DNA from: JANRKF01 sp964519595 | GTDB lineage: Bacteria > Pseudomonadota > Alphaproteobacteria > Rickettsiales > SXRF01 | Assembly (NCBI GenBank): GCA_964519595.1 | Contig: CAZFJN010000009.1 | Coordinates: 1-46,621, forward strand | Direction of reading: 5' to 3' | Length of the DNA: 46,621 nucleotides | In this document: positions 15,606 through 23,810 of the stretch, one piece after another | Numbering within the stretch: position 1 is the first letter of the stretch | Layout: every line of letters starts with the position of its first letter | Made by a program: the position numbers and the translations under genes | Notes under the pieces: model-generated | The model's database searches: none | What the model was told of the DNA's origin: nothing | Seen by the model: only the letters and a program-made list of their open reading frames with translations

Positions 15606-18125
15606 CTACCGCAAAATGCCGGAAAAATGCCTGTATGCCGAAGTATTATTTGCCTCTTCTATGGTAGTTTTTGTTTTAGCTTTTAATTTTGTTCCTACAG
15701 TACAATACTCTGTTGGCAATACAGAAATCGGCGTGAGATCATAGCGAGTACGCATCAAATCAGAGACCAGCGATAATTCCGGATTATGATGTGAACGGTC
15801 GCGATTCAGGCTGTATAATTTCTTACATCCCACATTAGCCAGATGGTTAACATATCCGGCCACCTGTTCAGTAGTCATTTCCTGGAAAGAACACATATTT
15901 ACCGCCAGATCCAATTGCAACGGCTTAAAATCCTCAAGTTTGTTGGCAGGAATAAACACAAAATCAAATTCCTGCCAACGTTTAAACAGCTCATCATTTG
16001 GCATATCGCCCAGAATGGCAATTTTCGCATCCGGACAAGCGCCGCGTATATATGTTGTCGAGAAAATCAATGTTGCCGGAAGATCAATACAGAAAAACGT
16101 GGTATTTTTAAAAAGCGTATTAAACTGATAAGCAAAACCGCCCCAACCAGAACCAATTTCCACCACCGCCTTACGTGAAGTCTGGTCATTTTTAAATTGA
16201 GCCAGAAAATTAGCGCGATCAAGGCCAATCAGAACTTCATAAAATTTCAGTGTGTCGAGATTAATTTTACCATACGGCGATTCATATCCAAAACCTCCGC
16301 ACGCCTCTGACTCAGGAACGAAGAGATTGCTGTTATCAATGGCGCGTAGATCATTCAACCGCGCAATAAATGGCGGCGCTTTATGTGAATGATGTGTGCG
16401 GTATGTATAGCTGCGCTCGCCAGTGATATGATAGCAATGCTCCCGAATTTTTGAAACCAATATCGGTGAAGCATCAAAAAGATAATCAAATCCCATAACT
16501 TCTTCATACCAGTAGCGGCTCATTTTATAGCTGCTGACCATGGAAATAATTTTATCACGAGTGATTTTATAGAAATTATACAGTTCAGAGTTTTTTTCGC
16601 GCTCTACAGTTTGCGCGAAATTAGCAAGAACTGCTTCGATGGCGGTATCAGCTTTGTGATGACCTGCAGTTTTTGACTGTTTAGCTGACAGTGGCAGAAT
16701 CTTTGCTTTTTTGGGAGATTTTCCATTCCATGGTTTAACCAGTAAAGCTGGCTTCTTAGCAGTAACTACGGCAAGTATTTCTTTAGTCACACGCGCGCCA
16801 GCGGATTTATCTATTCCACAAGGACGCACAAATTTCTCTATGAATGAACGGCGCTTTCCTGCAAGCGGATCATCGCCGGCGCTTAGTGCCGCTATATATT
16901 GAAGTATCTCTGCTACGTTTGCAGCAACATAAAGTGTATTATTATCGCGCATACGCATAAAATGCTCTGCTTTCTCCTGCGTCAAACGATAACGTTCGAT
17001 GAGTGGAGAAATAACCGGTTTGTTCATAATTAGTGCATCAAGCATACCGGAAGTATTTAGCCCGACAACACAAGAAGCATGTGTAAGGCTATTATAGAAA
17101 TCTTTGAATGTTTCTTCACTATCTGGCAGCGTACCTTCTCGTGGCCACACACCAATGCCATTATCAAGCAATTTCAGGCCATTTTGCCAGTTTGCCGGAT
17201 GAGAACGGAATAATATCTGTGTGTTCTGCAGAGCAGAATTGCCACTGGATTTCAATGCATCATTCATATCACGTACCAGCCATGTTTCATCAGCAGCAAT
17301 ATTCGCTGAAGATCCCAAATACAGCACATAAGGACGAGCAGGATCAAGTCCAACCTGTTTACAGAACTCTTCTCGAGTTATGGCGTCTGATTGTTTGTCA
17401 AACCATTTATCAAAAAAAGGTGAGCCGACAATTACGATCTTTTTTTCTGGAATGCCATGATATTTGATGCAGTCATTACGATGACCATCATGCCATGCTA
17501 ACACTCGAGTAGGATGAATATGGAACAGACCTTTAGTAGAAGTATTGTCCCAGGATAAGACCGGAATTACAGTAGGAATTCCCATTCTTTTTGCAGCTTT
17601 AACAAGCTCAAGTTCCTGACTGTAGCGCATATTGCAAGGACTGGCGACTAACACATCCGGTTGCTTGGAATGTAGCCAACCCATAATGTTTTGATCAGGA
17701 GGAGCAAGGCGCTCAATCAATGTAAGAAATTTCCGCAGCAAAGCAGACCCCATAATCGGACGGATTTTTTTTGCTGTAACAATGTTATGCAGCTTTTTAG
17801 GAAGTTTGAGGTAATTAGCCCAACGATTGCGATAAAACTCATAATCATCACCGCGTCGGCAGTAGCTATTGTAGCTACGCAACTCGCGCAAAAAAATCAG
17901 CGGATTGCGTAATCGCCCCTTACGACCTGGAAAATACTCAATATTTACTTCAGGGTTTTTACGACGCCAGTTATCAAGCGCCGTTGTATTAGGATGACCA
18001 TAATTTGACCAGTATTCATCAAATACAATCAGCAAATCAGACTTTGAAGCTAGAATGGCATTAATGGAACTTTCGTGATAAGAAAAATGCGAGGTATTAC
18101 GGATAGCGTAGATGATTTTTGGCAT
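15606..18125 (-). CDS. Bifunctional glycosyltransferase / sugar O-methyltransferase fusion
   Basis: An 839-residue two-domain protein. Residues 1-450 resemble GT-B type surface-carbohydrate transferases related to CDP-glycerol glycerophosphotransferases: PDVLVASPCNMRYSQE, IPVLSWDNTSTKGL (188-201), GSPFFDKWF, YLGSSANI, FRSHPANW and CVVGLNTSGMLDALI. A Lys-rich linker (about 455-500) follows. Residues 510-839 are a sugar O-methyltransferase with SAM loop EIGSGWGGFAYQ (656-667), paralogous block by block to the gene at 10016-11104. The obvious reading is coupled sugar transfer and methylation, perhaps methylation of the residue just added. There is no frameshift or internal stop. The donor is unknown. 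Confidence 0.82.
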   Translation of the reverse strand: MPKIIYAIRNTSHFSYHESSINAILASKSDLLIVFDEYWSNYGHPNTTALDNWRRKNPEVNIEYFPGRKGRLRNPLIFLRELRSYNSYCRRGDDYEFYRNRWANYLKLPKKLHNIVTAKKIRPIMGSALLRKFLTLIERLAPPDQNIMGWLHSKQPDVLVASPCNMRYSQELELVKAAKRMGIPTVIPVLSWDNTSTKGLFHIHPTRVLAWHDGHRNDCIKYHGIPEKKIVIVGSPFFDKWFDKQSDAITREEFCKQVGLDPARPYVLYLGSSANIAADETWLVRDMNDALKSSGNSALQNTQILFRSHPANWQNGLKLLDNGIGVWPREGTLPDSEETFKDFYNSLTHASCVVGLNTSGMLDALIMNKPVISPLIERYRLTQEKAEHFMRMRDNNTLYVAANVAEILQYIAALSAGDDPLAGKRRSFIEKFVRPCGIDKSAGARVTKEILAVVTAKKPALLVKPWNGKSPKKAKILPLSAKQSKTAGHHKADTAIEAVLANFAQTVEREKNSELYNFYKITRDKIISMVSSYKMSRYWYEEVMGFDYLFDASPILVSKIREHCYHITGERSYTYRTHHSHKAPPFIARLNDLRAIDNSNLFVPESEACGGFGYESPYGKINLDTLKFYEVLIGLDRANFLAQFKNDQTSRKAVVEIGSGWGGFAYQFNTLFKNTTFFCIDLPATLIFSTTYIRGACPDAKIAILGDMPNDELFKRWQEFDFVFIPANKLEDFKPLQLDLAVNMCSFQEMTTEQVAGYVNHLANVGCKKLYSLNRDRSHHNPELSLVSDLMRTRYDLTPISVLPTEYCTVGTKLKAKTKTTIEEANNTSAYRHFSGILR

Positions 18126-18204
18126 AGAACACTCAAATAAGTTAAACTGTAAATAATATCAAAATACTGCCCCCTCCTAACCTTTAGAAGAACTGTCTAG
18201 CAAA

Positions 18205-19221
18205 TTATAAAACAGGAATAAGTAGCAGTTGAAAAATTTGTCGCTGCCCGGGAGTTTTGAAAATGCTGCCACGGTGGATACCATCAGGATTGAACAATAA
18301 AAGATCACCGCGATCTGTGCCGTAAATTTCTTCATGCGCTAGCAATTTTCTTGTTCTATCATCTGATGTGATAAGATCATTTCCAAAATTAGCCTTTTTC
18401 TGATATTCCTTTGGTAACGCTGCAAAAAATTTACGTCGCTCAACAACATTAATAGTATCCATTCCGCTTTTATCATTTGCTTTTCGAATAGCAAATTCCT
18501 CAGGATCACACATGCGATAACTACCCGGCAGGTAACGGAACGCACCAGTATTCTCATCGCAGTAATCAGAGCGGTAAATAATAACTTTCAGTGCCTCGAT
18601 GGTCGAATCGACATGCATGTAAAAAGTTTCAGATCGTTTGCCGTCCTCAAAGCAGCATGTTGAAAGAATGCCTGCATCATCATCCTGATTAATTTGCAGA
18701 ACGACAAATTTCATCTGATAGCCGATGCCTTTATAATCGCGACAAAGGTCGTATACGCCATGCTCTTGCAATAATGTATCAAAGAAACTATAAACAGAAT
18801 CCTGTTTGTTATCAAATCGGCATAATATAGAGCAAACACCCTCTACGCCGCGATCTTCCGGCTTCATAGTAAGCCGCTTCGCAATTAAATCCTGTGCGGC
18901 TTTTTCAGTCAGATCAAGCATCCTTTTTCGCGTATCCGGGTTAAGCCGTATGCCAACAATTCCGTCTTCCTGTAAGTTATTAGCAAGCGGTCTTAATTTT
19001 CTGGAAAGCTGACCTTCGTCTTTTTTGATTTCTGAGAAACGTTTTTGCTGTGCCAACATCTTATTGTAATGCTCATTAAACATTGCCAACGCCTTCTGAT
19101 TATCTTCCGGCGTCAGCTGCTTGGACAGCTCAACGTAATAAGGATGATTTTCATAGTCAATTTCAGGAAAAAGCGTTTCAACCACAGTAGGCTGAAACCA
19201 TTTTCTGGCAAAATTAAGCAT
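18205..19221 (-). CDS. PhyH-like Fe(II)/2-oxoglutarate dioxygenase
   Basis: A 338-residue cytoplasmic protein resembling the phytanoyl-CoA dioxygenase superfamily. The iron facial triad can be assigned as His203 and Asp205 (YMHVDS) with His316 (DGIHRGS). Arg327 (GQRQIF) lies in the position that binds the 2-oxoglutarate carboxylate. FRYLPGSYR (228-236) is the usual strand after the HxD motif. Such enzymes hydroxylate or otherwise oxidise small molecules and occur in glycan and natural-product clusters. Here the substrate may be a sugar or a lipid-linked intermediate, but that is inference. The ATG is 3 bp after the fkbM stop, so the two are surely cotranscribed. Confidence 0.8.
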   Translation of the reverse strand: MLNFARKWFQPTVVETLFPEIDYENHPYYVELSKQLTPEDNQKALAMFNEHYNKMLAQQKRFSEIKKDEGQLSRKLRPLANNLQEDGIVGIRLNPDTRKRMLDLTEKAAQDLIAKRLTMKPEDRGVEGVCSILCRFDNKQDSVYSFFDTLLQEHGVYDLCRDYKGIGYQMKFVVLQINQDDDAGILSTCCFEDGKRSETFYMHVDSTIEALKVIIYRSDYCDENTGAFRYLPGSYRMCDPEEFAIRKANDKSGMDTINVVERRKFFAALPKEYQKKANFGNDLITSDDRTRKLLAHEEIYGTDRGDLLLFNPDGIHRGSIFKTPGQRQIFQLLLIPVL

Positions 19222-19224
19222 ATA

Positions 19225-20337
19225 CTAACTCGCTATTTTTAGTTTTTCTTCCAAATGCTTACGCTGTTTTAGCTTGCCGGCGATAATATCCTCCTGCATG
19301 TCTTTGGTAAATTCCTTAAATGGCGTATACTCTGCCTCATTACGGAAAAAACCGTTCAACTTAACAGCTACAAGATCAAATTGCTTGAGCGAACCATCAC
19401 CGTCATGATAGTTGCGGTCAATAAAATCATATGGCACAAAACCATATTCACGCAATTGATCAATAACAGCCAGATATTGTGGCGCATTGGCGAATGGACG
19501 AATACGAGTTTCTAAAATCAGCAGTTCAGTTTCCTGCAATATACCTGTTGCACCAGCCAGCACATCCATTTCACCGCCTTCCACATCAACCTTAATAACA
19601 TACGGACCACTGCAGCGATGCTTGCGCGCCAGCGTATCAACACGATACGCTGGAACTACGCGATCCACCCCCTGATTCTGCCTACCGACCACCTCAACAA
19701 CAGAGCTTCCGCCAAAACTAGGATACACACTCATTGTGACAGAACCTTCTTTTGATGTGGCAGCGGCCAATTCATAATGAGCGTCTTTGAAGCGCGCTGC
19801 AATATTTTGCATGAAAGTTTCACTTTCAGCGATTGGATCAATCATGATAATTTTTGAATCAGGTGAAAATTCTAACAACCCAGGGGTGCCTGTGTTTACT
19901 CCTACATCTATAATAGTTGCAGGCTTAAAACCAAGCTCACAAACAAACCTCATCACATCGCCTATGCTGTCACGGATTGGCGTTTTTGATTTCTTTATTA
20001 TGTAGCTGGCAAGACGTCGCGCCGGTTCTGGATCACCTGGATTACAGAGAATAGCTTTTGATAACATCTGCTGAGCTTTACGATCCATACGCAGTGCAAA
20101 ATATGTAACCGAAAGGCTGACATAAAGCTGTGCACACGCAGGATATTTATTCACCATGGCTTCAAGCAATTGCAGTGCCGGAACAAGCTGGAATTTAGCG
20201 CGTAATTCTTCAGCGTCACGCAAAGCCTGTTTTGCTTCTTTTGGCAAAGGTGGTTGTGGATTCACTGAAGAAATGACGGTACTGCGGATTTTATTTTTTA
20301 TTCTATTTTTTAGTCGTGGAATGAAGGCTTTGGCCAT
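19225..20337 (-). CDS. FkbM family methyltransferase with N-terminal TPR-like region
   Basis: A 370-residue protein with an N-terminal helical repeat region (about 35-115, TPR-like: ALQLLEAMVNKYP then KAQQMLSKAILCNPGDPEPARRLA). An FkbM O-methyltransferase domain follows. The SAM site is IIDVGVNTGTPGL (142-154), and KVDVEGGEMDVLAGA (249-263) is the family hallmark. FkbM enzymes methylate hydroxyl groups on sugars or polyketides. ATG 20337 has GAGG (20345-20348) seven bases upstream. It is separated from rfbG by 91 bp that includes a small hairpin, and coupled to the dioxygenase gene downstream. Target sugar unknown. Confidence 0.9.
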   Translation of the reverse strand: MAKAFIPRLKNRIKNKIRSTVISSVNPQPPLPKEAKQALRDAEELRAKFQLVPALQLLEAMVNKYPACAQLYVSLSVTYFALRMDRKAQQMLSKAILCNPGDPEPARRLASYIIKKSKTPIRDSIGDVMRFVCELGFKPATIIDVGVNTGTPGLLEFSPDSKIIMIDPIAESETFMQNIAARFKDAHYELAAATSKEGSVTMSVYPSFGGSSVVEVVGRQNQGVDRVVPAYRVDTLARKHRCSGPYVIKVDVEGGEMDVLAGATGILQETELLILETRIRPFANAPQYLAVIDQLREYGFVPYDFIDRNYHDGDGSLKQFDLVAVKLNGFFRNEAEYTPFKEFTKDMQEDIIAGKLKQRKHLEEKLKIAS

Positions 20338-20367
20338 GGTTATGCCTCACTGATACATTAAAAATGT

Positions 20368-20380
20368 CCGTGTAACACGG
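20368..20380 (-). terminator. Small hairpin between rfbG and the fkbM gene
   Basis: CCGTG-TAA-CACGG forms a 5-bp stem. On the minus strand it is followed by ACATTTTT. It may be a weak terminator or attenuator downstream of rfbG, but the short stem and imperfect T-tract make this uncertain. Confidence 0.25.
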
Positions 20381-20428
20381 TTTATAAAGTAGTGCAAGTC
20401 AATTCAAAATCTATAAATTCAAAATTTA

Positions 20429-21490
20429 TCAAAATGCGCCGCGAATAAAATCAGCAATCTGGTTTTGCGTAAAGTCATTCATATCTTTGCCGGAAAGATA
20501 TTCTTTATACCATTTTGCAGTTTCAGAAAGCATGTCCTCAGCGCTCATCTGACTTTTCCAACCTAATACACTTGCTGCCTTGCTGGAATCAATACGTAGC
20601 ACTCCAGTTTCAGGATGAAGTGGGTTTTCATATTCAACAGGAATAGGCCGTTCCCACATTCTGGTAACATGCTCCACAATAGCACGAACCGGCATCGGCT
20701 TAGTATCAAGTGGTGCAAAATTAAAAGCTTCCGTTACACCTTCTTTTTTTTCTTTCAAGGCTGCAGCGAGCATAATATAGCCCCACAATACATCTAGAAC
20801 ATATTGCCATGGACGTATCGCATCAGGATAACGAAGGCGAATCGGCGTATTATTAACAGCGCAGCGGTAAAGATCAGGAACTAGGCGGTTGGCACCAAAA
20901 TCACCTCCACCTAAAACATTGCCAGCGCGCGCAGTAGCAACAGCAATCTGACCTGATGAAAAAAACGCACTGCGATAAGCATGGCTTACAATTTCAGCAC
21001 AGGCTTTACTGGCAGTATAAGGATCACTTCCGCCCAGATGAGAATCTTCACTGTAAGGCGTTTGGCTTTCGAGATTTTTATAACATTTGTCACTGGTTAT
21101 CATAACCGCCGCAACTGGTTTATTCACACTGCGTAATGCGTCCAGCACATTCACCGTACCAATTATGTTAGAAGAAAATGTCCCAACCGGATCTCGGTAT
21201 GATTCTAACACCAGAGGTTGTGACGCCATATGAAATACCATATCTGGCTGTATTTTCTCGATGCATGTACGCATTTTTTTTTCATCACGCACATCGATAA
21301 TATTTGATCTCTCAAGCTTCGATTCTATGTTAAGTAGTTCAAACAGGCTGGGAGTAGTCGGTGGTGGCAAGGCAATACCAGTTACCCGCGCACCGAGGGC
21401 ATTAAGCAGAAGGCAAAGCCAACTGCCTTTGAAACCAGTATGACCTGTAACAAGTACGCTAGCACCATGAAAAGATGTTTTAATCGACAT
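20429..21490 (-). CDS. rfbG: CDP-glucose 4,6-dehydratase RfbG
   Basis: Extended SDR enzyme that converts CDP-glucose to CDP-4-keto-6-deoxyglucose. From ATG 21490 it has 353 residues: TGHTGFKGSW (15-24, NAD binding), TSDKCYKN (134-141) and the active-site pair Tyr160/Lys164 in DPYTASKACAE. GHTGFKGSWL and RAGNVLGGGDFGANRLVPD are characteristic of RfbG. A TTG at 21550 would add 20 residues without similarity. It is the first gene of the long minus-strand array. Its product feeds the C-methyltransferase, RmlC-like epimerase and reductase encoded further along. A MITE-like palindrome lies 110 bp upstream. Confidence 0.96.
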   Translation of the reverse strand: MSIKTSFHGASVLVTGHTGFKGSWLCLLLNALGARVTGIALPPPTTPSLFELLNIESKLERSNIIDVRDEKKMRTCIEKIQPDMVFHMASQPLVLESYRDPVGTFSSNIIGTVNVLDALRSVNKPVAAVMITSDKCYKNLESQTPYSEDSHLGGSDPYTASKACAEIVSHAYRSAFFSSGQIAVATARAGNVLGGGDFGANRLVPDLYRCAVNNTPIRLRYPDAIRPWQYVLDVLWGYIMLAAALKEKKEGVTEAFNFAPLDTKPMPVRAIVEHVTRMWERPIPVEYENPLHPETGVLRIDSSKAASVLGWKSQMSAEDMLSETAKWYKEYLSGKDMNDFTQNQIADFIRGAF

Positions 21491-21600
21491 AATAAAAGGC
21501 TGCGTAATGGCGAATAATGGTTTTGTCAAGCTACTAGAGAATATTAGCAATAAAATCGATAGGACACTGCCTGTGCATTTCGAAGGATGATAAATCTATA

Positions 21601-21762
21601 AGAGCCTGTAGCGATTTATCTTTTGAGTGGATTTTTGAGGAGTTTTTTGTCCTTATTTTACCAAAAATTTAGTGCGTAGTGGTTCTACGCACTAAATTTT
21701 TGGTAAAATAAGGGCGTAAAAGCACCAAAAAGACGCCAAAATGATAATTCGCTACAGGCTCT
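21601..21762. mobile_element. MITE-like 162-bp imperfect palindrome
   Basis: Perfect 14-bp terminal inverted repeats (AGAGCCTGTAGCGA at 21601-21614; complement at 21749-21762) enclose a nearly complete palindrome. The inner arms, CCTTATTTTACCAAAAATTT and onward, are perfect up to a short central loop near 21690. No coding capacity. The outer arms differ at several bases and small indels. No certain target-site duplication was found. It fills the gap between the SGNH hydrolase stop and the rfbG start and may also terminate transcription. The end sequence AGAGCCTGT recurs at 29759. Confidence 0.75.
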
Positions 21763-21783
21763 AAGACTATATAAACTACAATT

Positions 21784-23049
21784 TTATTTTTCTAGCCATT
21801 TAGTATTGTAAATAGTTTGCGCTAGAAACTGATTTCCAAGAGGTGACATATGCGCCCAATCACAATAATAACCAAGCCCTGCCCATATAGAATCATTTTT
21901 TGAGCGAAACTCATAAACCACATCACGACCATCAATAGTAAGAAAACCAGACTTTTTTGCAATGTTAACTACTGCATTGAATGGTTCTACAATCTGAGTG
22001 TATTGATCAGGAAGCGGACGAACAATATCAGGGTTAGAGATGTAAACCGACGGATGCGCTACATATACACTATGTTTGATTCGATTATCATGTAAAAGTT
22101 TTTTTATTGGCAACACGGCATTTTCCGGTTCTAGCAATACGCCAGAACGCATTCGACTGTTTAAATCATTCTCGTAATGTACATACACCACCCCAACCAC
22201 CTTACCTTTATAACGCTCCAGAAGCATTTTCAGACGCAGGTAATTGTCATCAGCCTGTGAACTGGGAATTCCTGAATTGATTACGCGGTATTCAGGATAT
22301 AGTTTTTGTAGGAAGGAAGGCAGAGTACTCTCATCCCCCATGCGTGCGCCATACACCATGCTATCGCCGATCACTAAAATAATGCGATCACTTTTAACCT
22401 CTGGCAATGTTAACCGATAACCTTCTTCCGTAATAGTAATTGGAACCATTCGTGTCACATAGTGATCAATAAAATATTGCGCTTCCTTGCTTGGTTTCCC
22501 TTCTGGACGTGGCCCGTAGAGATGAGGCTGTACCCACACACCATCAAAAAATCCCTGAATTGTACCATTCATACGACGTGCAGGCATCAGACCTGCTTTT
22601 TCATCCATATTGCCACGCTGTTCAATTATTTCAGCCTTTAAATTTAATCGTTTTTTTTGTATGGCTATTTCATCATCAATGATTTTATTGACATCACCAC
22701 CAACAGTATAACCTGCCTCAGACAGAATTGGTATCCATGCCTTTAAATGCTCCCAGTTCTGAATGTAGCGCTGCGGTAGAATCTGCCATGGATAAGTTTC
22801 GGGACGATAGAGACTCGCATCCGGCATTGATCCTGCCGATTGCACTAATAAAGCATGATTATTCTCCGATGGAGTGTCAGCAATTCCTGCGGCATGATCG
22901 AATGAGAACCAACGCAAGGCAGTCAATAGCTGCGCGCTGATACTTTCATGTTTTTCAGTTCCTTTGTATAAAGAATAACCTCCCTCTAACGTCAACACAG
23001 TAATAGCAACTATAAGCACGCCAATCAAAAAATCAGTAACCTTAGACAT
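21784..23049 (-). CDS. Membrane-anchored SGNH/GDSL hydrolase
   Basis: A 421-residue protein with one N-terminal transmembrane helix (about 6-24) and a large extracytoplasmic domain. SGNH signatures are VIGDSMVYGAR with nucleophile Ser230, VINSGIPSSQADDN (block II Gly), VYVHYENDLN (block III Asn) and CDWAHMSPLG with catalytic Asp397/His400. Such proteins remove or transfer acyl groups on exported polysaccharides. ATG 23049 is used; TTG 23079 would add ten polar residues. It is divergent from the SxtJ/DUF5989/carbamoyltransferase genes, with which SGNH proteins are often found. Esterase against acyltransferase activity cannot be decided. Confidence 0.85.
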   Translation of the reverse strand: MSKVTDFLIGVLIVAITVLTLEGGYSLYKGTEKHESISAQLLTALRWFSFDHAAGIADTPSENNHALLVQSAGSMPDASLYRPETYPWQILPQRYIQNWEHLKAWIPILSEAGYTVGGDVNKIIDDEIAIQKKRLNLKAEIIEQRGNMDEKAGLMPARRMNGTIQGFFDGVWVQPHLYGPRPEGKPSKEAQYFIDHYVTRMVPITITEEGYRLTLPEVKSDRIILVIGDSMVYGARMGDESTLPSFLQKLYPEYRVINSGIPSSQADDNYLRLKMLLERYKGKVVGVVYVHYENDLNSRMRSGVLLEPENAVLPIKKLLHDNRIKHSVYVAHPSVYISNPDIVRPLPDQYTQIVEPFNAVVNIAKKSGFLTIDGRDVVYEFRSKNDSIWAGLGYYCDWAHMSPLGNQFLAQTIYNTKWLEK

Positions 23050-23131
23050 ATGATTCGATCTTGTGTTGGAGAATGACAAAGATTATGAACAAAAGTCTAT
23101 CTAATACACAATAATATCTATTGCAATTGGT

Positions 23132-23160
23132 TTGGTGATACGTCTTATATGCTGTATTAA
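23132..23160 (+). promoter_or_regulatory. Candidate sigma70-type promoter for sxtJ operon
   Basis: TTGGTG (23132-23137) and TATTAA (23155-23160) are separated by exactly 17 bp. They lie 26 bp before the sxtJ start, in the divergent gap with the SGNH gene. Both hexamers deviate from consensus, so this is a candidate only. Confidence 0.4.
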
Positions 23161-23186
23161 CACTTAGTATCGTGCAAGGGGTTGCT

Positions 23187-23621
23187 ATGAAAAAAAACAT
23201 TGGCTTACACGAGCATTTTCAGCGCGAAGAAAAGCTAGACACCGCATCCGATCGCGGTTTCGGATTAGTAATGGCAGCGGTATTTTTGTTATTGGCAGCG
23301 TTTGCAAGTTATCACAACCATGTTACAAAAGCACTTATATTGCTCGTGGTGGCTGTTGTATTTTTATTTACAGCAATTATACATCCAGAGAGATTGTCGA
23401 TGCTCAATCTTTTATGGACGCGCTTTGGCCTGCTTCTGCACAAAATAACCAATCCTATTTTAATGTTGCTTATTTATCTGACAGCCATTGTGCCAATGGG
23501 ATTGTTGCTTAAATTATTTGGCAAAGATCCGCTGAACCGTAAATTCCAGCCTTACGCTGAAAGCTATTGGATTACGCGCCAGCCTGGGCCATTGCCGGAG
23601 ACAATGCGTAATCAGTTTTAA
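23187..23621 (+). CDS. SxtJ family membrane protein
   Basis: A 144-residue integral membrane protein matching the SxtJ family, which accompanies NodU-type carbamoyltransferases. It has a polar N-terminus (HEHFQREEKLDTASDRGFG), about three hydrophobic helices (roughly 25-42, 47-65, 90-110) and a conserved-looking tail (FGKDPLNRKFQPYAESYWI). ATG 23187 is preferred because AAGGGG (23176-23181) sits five bases upstream; GTG 23172 is also in frame. Biochemical function is not known. It may anchor or organise the carbamoylation step at the membrane. First gene of a three-gene plus-strand operon. Confidence 0.85.
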   Translation: MKKNIGLHEHFQREEKLDTASDRGFGLVMAAVFLLLAAFASYHNHVTKALILLVVAVVFLFTAIIHPERLSMLNLLWTRFGLLLHKITNPILMLLIYLTAIVPMGLLLKLFGKDPLNRKFQPYAESYWITRQPGPLPETMRNQF

Positions 23622-23651
23622 AGAAAATCTTGAAGAACCTTAGAGGGTCTT

Positions 23652-23804
23652 ATGGTTGATTTTATTCGTGAACTATGGCGTTTCATGCGCGCGCGCAAAA
23701 AATTCTGGCTGCTACCAGTAATGGTCATTATGATCATGTTAGGCGGTCTGCTAGTGCTTGTGAAAGGCTCCACGGTTGCACCGTTTATCTACGCTCTGTT
23801 TTAG
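23652..23804 (+). CDS. DUF5989 family small membrane protein (50 aa)
   Basis: A 50-residue protein beginning MVDFIRELWRFMRARKKFWL, followed by one transmembrane helix (about 20-38) and ending VAPFIYALF. This pattern matches the DUF5989 family, found almost always between an SxtJ gene and a carbamoyltransferase gene, as here. AGAGGG (23642-23647) lies four bases before the ATG. The stop is 6 bp before the carbamoyltransferase start, so they should be translated together. Function unknown; a membrane adaptor for the carbamoyltransferase is a reasonable guess. Confidence 0.88.
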   Translation: MVDFIRELWRFMRARKKFWLLPVMVIMIMLGGLLVLVKGSTVAPFIYALF

Positions 23805-23810
23805 TTTCAC

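Noticed and set aside
21601..21762. Insertion sequence with transposase
   Set aside because: Only 162 bp and no coding frame; at most a non-autonomous element.
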